DNA from: CAYGTO01 sp964352815
GTDB lineage: Bacteria; Pseudomonadota; Alphaproteobacteria; Rickettsiales; UBA3002
Length of the DNA stretch: 64,000 nt
Assembly: GCA_964352815.1 (NCBI GenBank)
Contig: CAYGTO010000009.1
Coordinates: 1 to 64,000 of the forward strand
Direction: 5' to 3'
The translations under genes were made by a program, and so were the position numbers. Shown here one piece after another: positions 47,895 through 57,823 of this stretch (positions within the stretch are counted from its first letter, which is position 1; each line of letters starts with the position of its first letter). The notes under the pieces were generated by a model. It did no database searches, was not told the DNA's origin, and saw only the letters and a program-made list of their open reading frames with translations.

Positions 47895-50288
47895 ATGGGA
47901 TTAGAATTAAAAGCTGTGAGTAGTGAAGTGCAGATTCCTAAGACGGTAGAGGAAATGAGAGAGTCTCACTCTGAGGCCTATGCAGTCGCAAGAAATCTTG
48001 AATCAGTCATGTTATTAGTCGATCGGCGTGGCGCCGGTGATAATAGCTATCAGATCCGTATGAAGCCCGAAGGACTAAGTTGGGATACCTTTCTGGATAA
48101 AGGTTTAGAAGGTGGCTTCGTATATGATGCGTCTTCTGCTTATGCGGATACGTACCGCGCCTTTTTTAGTGTGGTGCAAGAAGGCTGGGAAGTTGTTAGC
48201 GGCCAAGTAGAGGCCCATCGTATCCCCGAGGAAGTCGCAATTGCTATCGGCCTTGCTACGGAAGAAGCGCTATCTAAGCTTTCGCCTGATGTGGGCGCAG
48301 ATGGACGAGGAAGTGATGTTGCGCCGATAGATTTCTGGGCGTCTATGCAAAAATTTGGCACATTGCTCTTGGAGGGGAAAGTAGGAGACGCTTTTAGCGT
48401 GCTATTCGAGTCGATTGCCCAGCAACTAGATTTTATTACGAGTGTAATCGCCAAAGAAATTGGATCTCCTGACAGTGAATTAAGTGGGGGTGAGCGCTAC
48501 AGGGCGGGCCAACTTTTCAAAGAATCCCAGCATGTCTATGAAAGTATTGTTGGAGCTTCCGTGCAGCTAGAAAATGGTAATACATTTGAAATTACTCCAG
48601 GGCTTGCGCGTCTTATCGCAGGTATAGAAGAAGGACGGCGCACAGGCCAGCCATTATATGTAAAAGGCAATCCGGAACGGGGCCCTGATAGCAATGTTTC
48701 AGAAGCTGCGCGTCGCGAAGACTCTCCAACTTTCCTAGAACATATCTCAGATCGTGCCTATGATGCGCCGATAGCCACCACATTAGGAGTAGGCGGTGCT
48801 GTTTCTACTGGAGCGACGATCGCTTCAAATGCGCCTGCGGCTTTACGCGATGGAGTGTCTGCAATCGGACGTGGTTATTCCCATGTGCATAATGCTGTGA
48901 AAGTGAATGGATGGCGCGCTGGTGCGGCACAGTTGGGCGGCAATATTATGGGCACAGCTTCTGGCATGTGGGGATGGGTGAAGAACCGTAAAATTCCAGG
49001 CGGCGCTACGTTAGCGCCACTTGCTCGTTTATCGACTTCTGCTGCGATTGCATCACCTGCCTATTTCTTGTTAGAGCCTTTTGAAGAGCAGCGTCAGAAA
49101 GCAGGCGACGCGTACCGAGATATGATGGACCATGGTTTGGATTTGGAAAATACGACTGAGTTTCTCAGCGGTGCCACGACCACAGTGGCAACGGGTGCAG
49201 GCATCGGCATGTCTTTATGGGCAGGCGCCGCCGCTTCTATCAAAACGGTGCGTGAAGATTTTATAGCCCGCGCCCCTCGCGTGGTTACAAAATACGCACC
49301 TCCGATTATCATTGCGAATGGAGTTGCCGATACAGCAGAAGATATTGTGAATGAAGATTATGGCGACGCTGCTGTCAATGGTGCGATTACGGCTGGCGCT
49401 GGTGCTGCATTGACTAAACCAGGGCGCCGGGCAATGGCATGGGCAGCCGGTAAATTCGTCGGAAAACGGGCGCTGCAGGCAGTCCCTGTTGTGGGCACCG
49501 CGTGGCTTGCTTATGACGTTGTCTCTGCCATTATGACGCACGCAAACGAGCGTGCGGATATGATGAGAGTAGATAGTTTTGATGAGCGGACATTACAAAC
49601 CGCATCACAGTTTATTGCTGCTATCCCTCATGATCCGGAACTGCTGCGACATTTGCCAGACACAACATACGCTCATCCGGAAACAGGCCAGACCATGCGT
49701 TTGAGCCAAGATATTCGTATGATGATGCAGCCCATTACAAAATTTCGTAACTGGAGTGAGGCACACGCACAGTTTCGTTCTACAGGAGCTATCGAAGACC
49801 CTATGATTGCGCGTGAAGTGCAGCATGTGTTCGAGAATAATTCACCAGAAAGAGTAGAAGCATGGCTTCTAAAGAGCGTTGCAAATCCGCGTATGTTAAA
49901 ACATATTGTCGGGACACTTCGGGCACATAATTTTATCGATGCGCAGGGAAATGCTGTTGGGTCACCTGATCCTGAAAACAATCTCCTAAACTTGTCGCGC
50001 GTGGAAGAGCTGTTGTTTGGTGCACAAGAACAATGTGGAGAGTTGTGTGCTGCACGGGAACCAGAGCAAGTTGAGCCTAATGGATCGTCTGCCCCAGAAG
50101 CCGGCCCCGTCTCGAGCATTCATGGCCATCCGGAAAGTTCAGAACTGGCCGCAGTGGTCGATCTTGCCGACGCAAATCCGAAGCATGTTGGCTTGCATCG
50201 CACTGGGCGTCTTGCTGCACCTAAGGCGGCGCCGATTCCAGGCGTGCAGCGCGTGAATCATGCCGATCTTGTCACCGCACTTGTCTAG
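47895..50288 (+). CDS. Large unknown protein (797 aa) with Gly/Ala-rich hydrophobic segments, Pho-box promoter
   Basis: No family recognised. The first ~290 residues are mostly helical and soluble (EEMRESHSEAYAVARNLESVM, WDTFLDKGLEGGFVYD, LTSV-like FITSVIAKEIGS). The middle (about 290-560) holds Gly/Ala-rich hydrophobic stretches: TTLGVGGAVSTGATIASNAP, GATTTVATGAGIGMSLWAG, GAITAGAGAALTKPGRRAM, and LQAVPVVGTAWLAYDVVSAI. These resemble membrane-inserting or glycine-zipper parts of toxins and effectors. The last 240 residues are polar (HPETGQTMRLSQDIRMMMQP, NNLLNLSRVEELLFG). No signal peptide. Single gene, well separated from pth and thyX. Confidence 0.65.
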   Translation: MGLELKAVSSEVQIPKTVEEMRESHSEAYAVARNLESVMLLVDRRGAGDNSYQIRMKPEGLSWDTFLDKGLEGGFVYDASSAYADTYRAFFSVVQEGWEVVSGQVEAHRIPEEVAIAIGLATEEALSKLSPDVGADGRGSDVAPIDFWASMQKFGTLLLEGKVGDAFSVLFESIAQQLDFITSVIAKEIGSPDSELSGGERYRAGQLFKESQHVYESIVGASVQLENGNTFEITPGLARLIAGIEEGRRTGQPLYVKGNPERGPDSNVSEAARREDSPTFLEHISDRAYDAPIATTLGVGGAVSTGATIASNAPAALRDGVSAIGRGYSHVHNAVKVNGWRAGAAQLGGNIMGTASGMWGWVKNRKIPGGATLAPLARLSTSAAIASPAYFLLEPFEEQRQKAGDAYRDMMDHGLDLENTTEFLSGATTTVATGAGIGMSLWAGAAASIKTVREDFIARAPRVVTKYAPPIIIANGVADTAEDIVNEDYGDAAVNGAITAGAGAALTKPGRRAMAWAAGKFVGKRALQAVPVVGTAWLAYDVVSAIMTHANERADMMRVDSFDERTLQTASQFIAAIPHDPELLRHLPDTTYAHPETGQTMRLSQDIRMMMQPITKFRNWSEAHAQFRSTGAIEDPMIAREVQHVFENNSPERVEAWLLKSVANPRMLKHIVGTLRAHNFIDAQGNAVGSPDPENNLLNLSRVEELLFGAQEQCGELCAAREPEQVEPNGSSAPEAGPVSSIHGHPESSELAAVVDLADANPKHVGLHRTGRLAAPKAAPIPGVQRVNHADLVTALV

Positions 50289-50374
50289 AGCCTTTGCGTT
50301 AATAACCCTTCATAAACCCTTTACTCAGCAAGCGACTGCGTTATCCTTTCCCTGCGATAAAGTAGGAGATATCT

Positions 50375-51316
50375 ATGGCCGTCACCGCTGAACAACAGCA
50401 AGAAATCGAAGCCCTTAAGCAAGAGGTCGGTCAGCCGACGAAGCGGCCGGTCTGTTCGGAGCTAGAGAAGATTCTCTATGAGCCATTGTCCGTGCTCGAT
50501 CATGGCTTTATCCGCGTCGTCGATTATATGGGCGATGATAATGCGATTGTGCAGGCCGCGCGCGTGTCTTACGGGAAGGGAACGAAAAAAGTCAATCAGG
50601 ATCGCGGCTTGATTCGTTATTTGATGCGCCATTGGCACACCACCCCGTTTGAAATGTGCGAGATTAAATTCCACATTAAGCTGCCAATCTTCATTGCGCG
50701 GCAATGGATTCGTCACCGCACGGCGAATGTGAATGAATATTCGGCGCGCTATTCCATCCTCGATAAGGAATTCTATATTCCCCAGCTTGAACATATTTCG
50801 CCGCAAAGCAGCCAAAATCATCAGGGCCGCACCGAAGGTCAACGTCTCTCGCCGGAAGAAGAAGCGCGCGTGCTAGAGATTTTAAAAGAAGATTCGATGC
50901 GCGCCTATGATCATTATGAAGAACTGATGAATGAGACGGCAGATGGCAATGTGGTCGATGCGAATAAGGCGGGGATCGCACGGGAGCTGGCGCGGATGAA
51001 TCTGTCACTCAATTTTTACACGCAATGGTACTGGAAAATTGATCTACATAATCTGATGCATTTCCTCATGCTGCGTGCGGATAGCCATGCGCAATATGAG
51101 ATTCGCGCCTATGCGGATGTGATGATTGATGTGCTGAAAAAATGGGTACCGCTCGCGCATGAAGCCTTTGAGGAATACCGCCTGCACAGCGCGCATCTCT
51201 CGCGCACGGGGAAAGAGGTGGTTCGCCGCATGCTCTCGGGCGAAGAAGTGACGCAGGAAAATAGCGGATTGACCGCACGCGAATGGAATGAAATGCAAGA
51301 TATTATTGGCTCATAA
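50375..51316 (+). CDS. thyX: FAD-dependent thymidylate synthase ThyX
   Basis: 313 residues. ThyX signature R-H-R-x4-N-E-x-S-x-R-Y seen as RHRTANVNEYSARY, with GLIRYLMRHWHTTPFEMCEIKF before and LARMNLSLNFYTQWYWKIDL after. It makes dTMP with methylene-THF and NADPH via FAD, giving THF rather than DHF. AGGAGA upstream of ATG. The Ile/Val-rich alphaproteobacterial form. Confidence 0.97.
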   Translation: MAVTAEQQQEIEALKQEVGQPTKRPVCSELEKILYEPLSVLDHGFIRVVDYMGDDNAIVQAARVSYGKGTKKVNQDRGLIRYLMRHWHTTPFEMCEIKFHIKLPIFIARQWIRHRTANVNEYSARYSILDKEFYIPQLEHISPQSSQNHQGRTEGQRLSPEEEARVLEILKEDSMRAYDHYEELMNETADGNVVDANKAGIARELARMNLSLNFYTQWYWKIDLHNLMHFLMLRADSHAQYEIRAYADVMIDVLKKWVPLAHEAFEEYRLHSAHLSRTGKEVVRRMLSGEEVTQENSGLTAREWNEMQDIIGS

Positions 51317-51333
51317 TCGCTGGGAGGGCTGCG

Positions 51334-52230
51334 ATGCAACGATGGTTTAAACTGGTTTCACTGTGTGTCATGGCATGTGTGCTCGCTGCCCCTAATGCAG
51401 GCTATACGGAAGAGGCGGCGCCGAATTTTGATTTACCAAAAGATCCGTCCGATCTCACACATGGTCGCTATCTTCTCATGCGCGCAAATCAAGGTGCATA
51501 CTTCTTGGATACGGGCTGGTTTTGGAGCGTGTACAGTGAACCGAAAGCGGATGATGCACTCGTGATTGGCACGATTCAGCCGATTGCGAATGTCTCTGAA
51601 GAGGATGCGAAGCGCCTGGCGGAAGCAGGCATTACGATTGAAACGCCCTATGTGTTTACCACGGAAGTGCCGGTGGAGCGCGGTTTATTTGGTAAGCTGA
51701 CAGGCGCATCCAACATTGCGTATAACCATGCGCCATTTGAGATTCTGACTGTGGATGGGCGTGAAGCGCTGCCAACCTATGATAAGAAGAGTGATTGGTT
51801 TTTAACGTCTGCGGGCTGGGTGCAGCGGGATGACGAATGGTCTCCTTATATTACCGTCACGGACTGGGCTCGGCTCTATCAGGGTGAGGGCACGGGCGCA
51901 GAATTCGTATTGCCTAAGTCAAATTATGACCTTGTGCCGCTTGCTGGCTTGAACGAAATGCGTGCCAGCACGAGCTATGATGTCCTTGGTAAGATCAATG
52001 TCTACCCTTCGCCAAACTTCAATGAAGAGCCGGTAGCAGAAATTGAATCCCCGTTGCGTTTAGCGGTGCTAGAAATTCAAGGCCAATGGCTGCGCGTATT
52101 TATCGTGAAGCAAGCATGCGCCTTCGACACAGCGAAAAAAGATTTCCGTGAAGGCACGATCGGCTGGGTCCGTGCTACGAGCAATGAAGGCTACCCGCAA
52201 ATTGCGCGCCGCGAAGGCTCGTGCGATTAG
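51334..52230 (+). CDS. Exported SH3-like domain protein
   Basis: 298 residues. Signal peptide (MQRWFKLVSLCVMACVLAAP) then a mature part of Trp/Tyr-rich strands. The C-terminal third looks like a bacterial SH3 repeat: TSYDVLGKINVYPSPNFNEE, LRLAVLEIQGQWLRVFIV, EGTIGWVRATSNEG. Such domains often bind cell wall. Function unknown. It starts 17 nt after thyX and ends 4 nt inside mrp tail to tail. Confidence 0.75.
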   Translation: MQRWFKLVSLCVMACVLAAPNAGYTEEAAPNFDLPKDPSDLTHGRYLLMRANQGAYFLDTGWFWSVYSEPKADDALVIGTIQPIANVSEEDAKRLAEAGITIETPYVFTTEVPVERGLFGKLTGASNIAYNHAPFEILTVDGREALPTYDKKSDWFLTSAGWVQRDDEWSPYITVTDWARLYQGEGTGAEFVLPKSNYDLVPLAGLNEMRASTSYDVLGKINVYPSPNFNEEPVAEIESPLRLAVLEIQGQWLRVFIVKQACAFDTAKKDFREGTIGWVRATSNEGYPQIARREGSCD

Positions 52231-53300
52231 CCACTGAGCAGAGAAGAGACGATTGCTTTATAGGGCGCGGTTGCTTCTTCAGTGCTGCTAAATGGATCTT
52301 CGATTCCCTGAATCATCGGAACACTTGCCAGTAGTCTTGTGCTGAACTGCTCTGCCATGCGCTGGCCGCCACCTTCACCGAATAGCGCATGTTTCTCGCC
52401 GGACGGGTCTTCAAAATAGCTCATATTTTCAACGATGCCCAGTATGGGCACATCCACCTTCTCAAACATAATAGCCGCCTTGCTGGCATCAGCGGTGGCG
52501 AGCTCTTGCGGTGTGGTGACGATAATCGCGCCGTTGAGTGGGGCTTGCTGCGCGAGGCTTAGCGCAATGTCGCCGGTGCCTGGGGGCATATCAATAAACA
52601 GCACATCCACCGGTGCGTCTTCCGTGCCCCACTGCGTGTTACGTAGCATTTGCTGCAGCGCCTTGCTGACCATTGGGCCGCGTAGAATCGCCGCTTGGTC
52701 TGAGATAAGAAACCCGATCGACATGCACGCAATGCTATGGCTCTCATGGGGCATCATCATGTTGTCGACGGCTTCGGGTTGTTTTTTGCCCATCAATCCC
52801 ATGAGGCGTGGAATGGAGGGGCCATAAATATCAGCATCGAGAATTGCGGCGCGTTGGCCGAGTGCTGTTGCTGCTCGTGCCAAGCTCACGCAGCTGGTTG
52901 ATTTCCCTACGCCGCCCTTGCCTGAGGCAACGGCAATGATACGTTTCACATGTGGCAATGGCGTGACATTCCAGCGGGCTGGACGCGCAGCAGCCGTGGT
53001 ATTGGCTTCGGGTTCGCTTTCGGCGGTAATGATGATATGGGTTTTGTTAAACAGCCCGAGCGCATCAAGCTTTTCCTGACAGTCTGCAAATAGTGCATCT
53101 TTTAACTCTTTTTGGGACAGAGGGAGTGTCAGCACCACAAAAAGCTCATGATTGCGAATCGCGACTGAGCTGACCCACCCGCTTTGCGCGAGGGATGGAT
53201 GCTCACCTGCTGGGATCATATCAAGCTGCTTATGAACCGGACCGAGACGATCATCAGATTTTGATCTTTCTTCTTTCGGAGTTTTCTTGAACAAGCCCAT
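52227..53300 (-). CDS. mrp: Mrp/ApbC-family iron-sulfur cluster carrier ATPase lacking the usual Cys pair
   Basis: 357 residues from ATG 53300 (MGLFKKTPKEERSK). N-terminal MIP18-like domain, deviant Walker A (IAVASGKGGVGKSTSCVSLA), DADIYGPSIPRLMG, LFIDMPPGTGDIALSLAQQ, and IVENMSYFEDPSGEKHALFG. Most family members have C-P-x-C or at least one Cys after NMSYF, which holds the transferred Fe-S cluster; here it reads EDPSGEKH, with no Cys. It may use other residues or have altered function. Divergent from hflK. Confidence 0.9.
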   Translation of the reverse strand: MGLFKKTPKEERSKSDDRLGPVHKQLDMIPAGEHPSLAQSGWVSSVAIRNHELFVVLTLPLSQKELKDALFADCQEKLDALGLFNKTHIIITAESEPEANTTAAARPARWNVTPLPHVKRIIAVASGKGGVGKSTSCVSLARAATALGQRAAILDADIYGPSIPRLMGLMGKKQPEAVDNMMMPHESHSIACMSIGFLISDQAAILRGPMVSKALQQMLRNTQWGTEDAPVDVLFIDMPPGTGDIALSLAQQAPLNGAIIVTTPQELATADASKAAIMFEKVDVPILGIVENMSYFEDPSGEKHALFGEGGGQRMAEQFSTRLLASVPMIQGIEDPFSSTEEATAPYKAIVSSLLSG

Positions 53301-53377
53301 CTCGCGCCCTATATGAATGTTTGACTTATGAAATACAACTTCTAGAGTCCATGTAAATAAGAAGATGAGGAGGTGCA

Positions 53378-54523
53378 ATGCCTTGGGGAAGCAACGATAA
53401 CGAACAGGGACCATGGGGCGGCGGTTCCAATAGTGGCAGTGGCCAAGGGCCACGCAAGCCTGTAGGCCCTGATCTTGACGATATCCTGAGAAAAAGCCAT
53501 GATAAATTTAAAGGCGCTTTTGGCAATGATGGCGGTGAGCCTGATACCAAACTTTGGGTGATCAGTGTCTTTGTGTTACTGATTTTATGGGGCGCTTCGG
53601 GTCTGTACCGTGTGAATACCGATGAGCTGGGTGTAGTACTGCGTTTTGGGGAGTATCACCGTATCGAAACCCCAGGCCTTGCTTGGCATGCGCCTTACCC
53701 GATTGAGCGCGTGCTTACGCCAAGTGTGACATCGATCAATAAAATCGAAGTGGGTGAAGTGAAAGACATTTTGCGCAATGTGGCGCGAAGCAAAGCGGCA
53801 GCAAGCTTTGATGACCGTGACCGCGAAAGCATGATGCTGACGGCTGACCGCAATATTGTGGATGTTAGCTTCGATGTGCAGTGGAAGATTGATGCCACCG
53901 CGCCGCAAGACTTCTTGTTTAATGTGCGCACGCCTGAGCTTATCGTAAAGCCTGTGGCGGAAAGCGCGATGCGTGAAGTGATTGGCCAGAAAGTGCTCGA
54001 AGAAGAAAATATCGAAGAGGATATTGGCGATATTTTCCAGAATCAATCTGCGATTGCTCAAGAAACCAAGCAGATCATGCAGGAAATGCTCGATGAATAT
54101 GATGCGGGTATTGAGATTATCAGTGTGAACTTGAGTAAGCCTGATGTGCCCGGCCCTGTAATTGATGAATTCCAAGATATTAAGCGTGCCGAGCAAGATA
54201 AGCGGACTGCGCAGAATGTGGCCGAAGGCTATCGTAATGAAATCATTCCGAAAGCAAAAGGGATGGCGGAACAGATGGTCCAAGAAGCCAAAGCGTATCG
54301 CGACAAGGTGGTGGCTGAGGCAGAAGGGGATGCGGCGCGCTTCACCTCCGTTTATGAAGAATACCGCTTGGCGAAGGATGTGACTAAGAAACGCATCTAT
54401 TTTGAAACAATGGAAAAGATCATGTCAGGCATGCAAAAACTCATTGTCGACCAGAAAGGCCAAGGCGTGCTGCCTTATTTGCCGCTTGATGGCTTACGTT
54501 CGAAACCGAAGGAGGCGCAGTAA
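53378..54523 (+). CDS. hflK: Membrane protease modulator HflK
   Basis: 381 residues. Gly/Asn-rich N-terminus (MPWGSNDNEQGPWGGGSNSG), one membrane helix (LWVISVFVLLILWGASGLY) and a long SPFH/prohibitin domain (NTDELGVVLRFGEYHRIETP, RNIVDVSFDVQWKI, ESAMREVIGQ, AYRDKVVAEAEGDAARF). HflK with HflC forms a cage around FtsH and regulates it. AGGAGG 6 nt before the ATG. hflC starts at its stop codon (TAATG). Confidence 0.95.
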   Translation: MPWGSNDNEQGPWGGGSNSGSGQGPRKPVGPDLDDILRKSHDKFKGAFGNDGGEPDTKLWVISVFVLLILWGASGLYRVNTDELGVVLRFGEYHRIETPGLAWHAPYPIERVLTPSVTSINKIEVGEVKDILRNVARSKAAASFDDRDRESMMLTADRNIVDVSFDVQWKIDATAPQDFLFNVRTPELIVKPVAESAMREVIGQKVLEEENIEEDIGDIFQNQSAIAQETKQIMQEMLDEYDAGIEIISVNLSKPDVPGPVIDEFQDIKRAEQDKRTAQNVAEGYRNEIIPKAKGMAEQMVQEAKAYRDKVVAEAEGDAARFTSVYEEYRLAKDVTKKRIYFETMEKIMSGMQKLIVDQKGQGVLPYLPLDGLRSKPKEAQ

Positions 54524-55461
54524 TGCATAAGATTCTTGTTACCTTAGGCATCGTACTCGTTGCAGGACTTGTTCTGCTGTATAATTCCGCCTTTATTGTT
54601 AACCAAACACAACAAGCGCTGGTGGTTGAATTTGGTGATATTCGTGAGGTAATTGATGAGCCAGGCCTTGAGTTTAAGCTGCCGTGGCAAAGCGTGTTGT
54701 TCTTCGATAAGCGGCTTCTGCAATTTGATGCAAAGCCGGATGAATTCATCACGAAAGATGTGATCGAAACGAAAGAGGGCCCTAAAGTGGTCGAAGAGCG
54801 TGTGATGATTGATGCGTTTGTGCTCTACCGCATTGTAGATCCAGTGCAGTTTTATCAATCCGTGAAAAGCGAAGCGAACTTACGTACCCGTTTAAACGGT
54901 ATCGTTCAGGCAAATATGCGGAATGTGCTCGCCAATGCGTCGCTGGGAGATCTTCTCTCTGAGCGCCGAACCAACATTATGCGGCGAATTCAAACCGGTG
55001 TGAATAATCAAGTCTCTGGCATAGCGGAGACTACGGTCGAAGATGATAATGGCCAAGTGCGGGGCCAGCAAAGCTTCGGCATTGAGATTGAAGATTTGCG
55101 TATCAAACGTGCCGATTTGCCGGATGCGATTTTGCAATCGACCTTTGAGCGGATGCGTAAAAGTTTCACGAAAAAGGCGCAGCGTTTCCGCGCGGAAGGC
55201 GAGCAGGTCAAGCTTGAAATTCGCTCACAAGCGGACCGCGAGCGTGTTCAGATCACTGCCAATGCGCAGAAAGAAGCCGAAACCATTCGCGGTAAGGGTG
55301 ACGGGGTAGCGTCAAAGATTTATGCGGATGTCTTTAAGAAAGACCCCGAATTCTTTGAATTTTACCGCAGCATGCAAGCGTACCGTAAGGCGCTGACGGA
55401 GAGTGATACGACGCTGATTTTATCGCCGGATCACGAATTCCTCAAACAAATGAATCGCTAA
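54523..55461 (+). CDS. hflC: Membrane protease modulator HflC
   Basis: 312 residues. N-terminal membrane helix (LVTLGIVLVAGLVLLYNSAF), SPFH domain (VNQTQQALVVEFGDIREVID, KDVIETKEGP, VMIDAFVLYRIVDPVQFY), DLRIKRADLPDAI, and coiled coil (EIRSQADRERVQITANAQKE). Partner of HflK and FtsH. Overlaps hflK by 1 nt; degP follows 30 nt later. Confidence 0.95.
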   Translation: MHKILVTLGIVLVAGLVLLYNSAFIVNQTQQALVVEFGDIREVIDEPGLEFKLPWQSVLFFDKRLLQFDAKPDEFITKDVIETKEGPKVVEERVMIDAFVLYRIVDPVQFYQSVKSEANLRTRLNGIVQANMRNVLANASLGDLLSERRTNIMRRIQTGVNNQVSGIAETTVEDDNGQVRGQQSFGIEIEDLRIKRADLPDAILQSTFERMRKSFTKKAQRFRAEGEQVKLEIRSQADRERVQITANAQKEAETIRGKGDGVASKIYADVFKKDPEFFEFYRSMQAYRKALTESDTTLILSPDHEFLKQMNR

Positions 55462-55491
55462 AACAAGTCTTCATACGAAAAGGAGTAACCC

Positions 55492-56949
55492 ATGGTAGTG
55501 CGTTATTTGCCGTTTATTACAGCCATTGTCATGGTGGTGATTATTGTTTTCGCCACGCAACTCGCCCATGCCCGCCCCGTACCTGGAAGTTTCGCAAACT
55601 TAGTGGAGCGACTGTCTCCAGCAGTGGTGAATATTTCGACATCGCAAACAATAGAACAACAGCGACTTCCCGGATTTCAGTTTCGTTTCCCTGGTCAGGG
55701 TAATGGGGCGGATCCGTTCCGCCAGTTCTTTGAGCAGTTTAATCAGCAATTTGGTGGCGCCGTCGAGCGTGAGGTTCAATCCCTCGGTTCAGGATTTGTG
55801 ATTGATGCTGATGGCTACATTGTCACAAACAATCATGTGGTTGCTGGGGCAGATCAGATTACTGTGACTTTCAGCAATAATGATAGCTACGAAGCAGAGC
55901 TAGTAGGGCGTGATAAGAAAACCGACCTCGCGCTGCTCAAAATTGATGCAGGAAAAGATGTGCCATATGTGCGCCTCGGGAACTCAGAAAAGCTGCGCGT
56001 TGGCGATTGGGTGATCGCAATTGGCAACCCGTTTGGTTTGGGCGGTTCTGTCTCAGCGGGGATTGTATCGGCCCGTTCGCGTAATATTAATGCAGGCCCG
56101 TTTGATGATTTCATCCAGACGGACGCAGCCATCAACCGAGGTAATTCTGGCGGACCATTGTTTGACATTAATGGCGACGTGGTTGGCATTAACACGGCGA
56201 TTTTCTCGCCCAGCGGCGGTAATGTGGGTATTGGGTTTGCCGTCCCAACCGAGCTTGCGACGTCCGTGATTAATCAGCTTAAAGAGCACGGTCGCACGTT
56301 CCGTGGCTGGCTGGGTGTGAAGATTCAAGATGTCACCCCAGAAATTGCCGATAGTTTAGGCCTCAAAAAAGAGCGTGGCGCCCTAGTGATTGAAGTCACA
56401 AAGGGCGGACCCGCAGAGAAAGCAGGACTTGAGCCGGGCGATGTGATTTTAAGCTTTGAGGACCAGCCAATTAAGGAGATGCGTACCTTGCCTCGTTTGG
56501 TGGCGGAAACCAAAGAGAGCACGAAAGTGGAGCTTGAAGTTTGGCGCGATGGTGATGAAGAAGAGATCGACGTCACTCTTGGAGAGCTTGAAGAGGAAGA
56601 AGAGGACATGCCGCGCAGCTCTAAGAAAGAGTCAGACATGAAAGGCAATCGCTCGACGCTTCTTGGTATGGAGCTTATCGATTTGAATGATACGCTGCGT
56701 CAGCGACTAGGCGTCAGCAAGGATGTCAAAGGCGTGATTGTGGCAAGCGTGAAGCCGGGTAGTGAAGTGGCGAAGCGCGGTATGCGCCCGCGTGATATTA
56801 TCCTTCAGGCGAATCAAAAACCGATTACATCGATCAAAACGCTCAATAAGCAGATTGAGAAAGCGGGTGATGAGGGCAAAGACAATGTCCTGCTGCGCGT
56901 GTTGCGCCGCGGTCAGGAGCTGTTCGTTACGATTCCTGTAAGCGAGTAA
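55492..56949 (+). CDS. degP: Periplasmic serine protease DegP/HtrA
   Basis: 485 residues. Signal peptide ending FATQLAHA, a trypsin-like domain with triad H115 (VTNNHVVAG), D145 (KKTDLALLKI) and S219 (NRGNSGGPL), and two PDZ domains (RGWLGVKIQDVTPEIADSLG; VIVASVKPGSEVAKRGMRP). An acidic linker (LGELEEEEEDMP) parts them. Degrades or refolds damaged envelope proteins. AAAGGAG before the ATG. Its end overlaps serB by 23 nt tail to tail. Confidence 0.95.
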   Translation: MVVRYLPFITAIVMVVIIVFATQLAHARPVPGSFANLVERLSPAVVNISTSQTIEQQRLPGFQFRFPGQGNGADPFRQFFEQFNQQFGGAVEREVQSLGSGFVIDADGYIVTNNHVVAGADQITVTFSNNDSYEAELVGRDKKTDLALLKIDAGKDVPYVRLGNSEKLRVGDWVIAIGNPFGLGGSVSAGIVSARSRNINAGPFDDFIQTDAAINRGNSGGPLFDINGDVVGINTAIFSPSGGNVGIGFAVPTELATSVINQLKEHGRTFRGWLGVKIQDVTPEIADSLGLKKERGALVIEVTKGGPAEKAGLEPGDVILSFEDQPIKEMRTLPRLVAETKESTKVELEVWRDGDEEEIDVTLGELEEEEEDMPRSSKKESDMKGNRSTLLGMELIDLNDTLRQRLGVSKDVKGVIVASVKPGSEVAKRGMRPRDIILQANQKPITSIKTLNKQIEKAGDEGKDNVLLRVLRRGQELFVTIPVSE

Positions 56950-57823
56950 TGTCCGCGTCGCTATAACCCTGTATATAAAGCGCAGTGGTTAAGTCGCCAT
57001 AATTGATCGCTGCTCCGGCTGCTTTACGCACCGCAGGTTTCCCCTCATACGCAATGCCGAGGCCTGCCGCTTGAAGCATAGGAATATCATTCGCACCATC
57101 GCCAATAGCGAGTGTTTCTTTCGGATCAATGCTATGTTCAGCCATCAGCCTTTTAAGCTGCTCAACTTTTGCATCTTTACCCAAAATGGGCAGGGCGACT
57201 TCTCCGGTTAATGCACCGTTTTCGATAAGCAATTGATTCGCGTGATGTGACGCAAACCCGCAGGCCATCGCGACCTTTTCCGTGAAAAACGTAAAGCCAC
57301 CTGAGACCAGCGCCGTCAACGCACCATCGGCTTTCATAGTGCGCACAAGGGCTTCTGCACCAGGCGTGAGTGTGATCTGCGCGTGCCAGACTTCTTCTAA
57401 TGTTGTTTCGTTCAACCCTTGAAGCAAGGCCACGCGCTCTTTCAGCGCCGCTTCAAATTCCAACTCGCCTTTCATCGCTTTCTCAGTAATGGCGGCGACC
57501 TTATCTCTCATTCCAACCTTATCGGCCAGCTCATCAATGCACTCCTGCTCGATGATGGTGGAGTCCATATCGCAGATCAGCAGCTTTTTTTTACGATGTT
57601 CCACTGGCTGCATCGCCACATCGAGCGGCATATCCTCGATGATTTCGTCGAACATTTCCTGCATCACCGGGCTGATATTGTCGACCAGCATATCAAACGC
57701 CCGCTCATGCGATAGCCAGGCAGTTTTGTCATAGCTTGTGTTGAGCCGCGCGCAGAGCTGCTCGAGCAGCATGGGCATTTCCATGGTTGGCTTGGGGGCG
57801 ATGCATGTGATAACAAACGACAT
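56927..57823 (-). CDS. serB: Phosphoserine phosphatase
   Basis: 298 residues from ATG 57823 (MSFVITCIAPKP). HAD superfamily: LLICDMDSTIIEQECIDELAD (nucleophile Asp), ALVSGGFTFFTEKVA (Ser), IGDGANDIPMLQAAGLGIAYEGK. Last step of serine synthesis. The start codon abuts that of miaA on the other strand, so its promoter lies inside miaA. Confidence 0.95.
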   Translation of the reverse strand: MSFVITCIAPKPTMEMPMLLEQLCARLNTSYDKTAWLSHERAFDMLVDNISPVMQEMFDEIIEDMPLDVAMQPVEHRKKKLLICDMDSTIIEQECIDELADKVGMRDKVAAITEKAMKGELEFEAALKERVALLQGLNETTLEEVWHAQITLTPGAEALVRTMKADGALTALVSGGFTFFTEKVAMACGFASHHANQLLIENGALTGEVALPILGKDAKVEQLKRLMAEHSIDPKETLAIGDGANDIPMLQAAGLGIAYEGKPAVRKAAGAAINYGDLTTALYIQGYSDADITRLQES

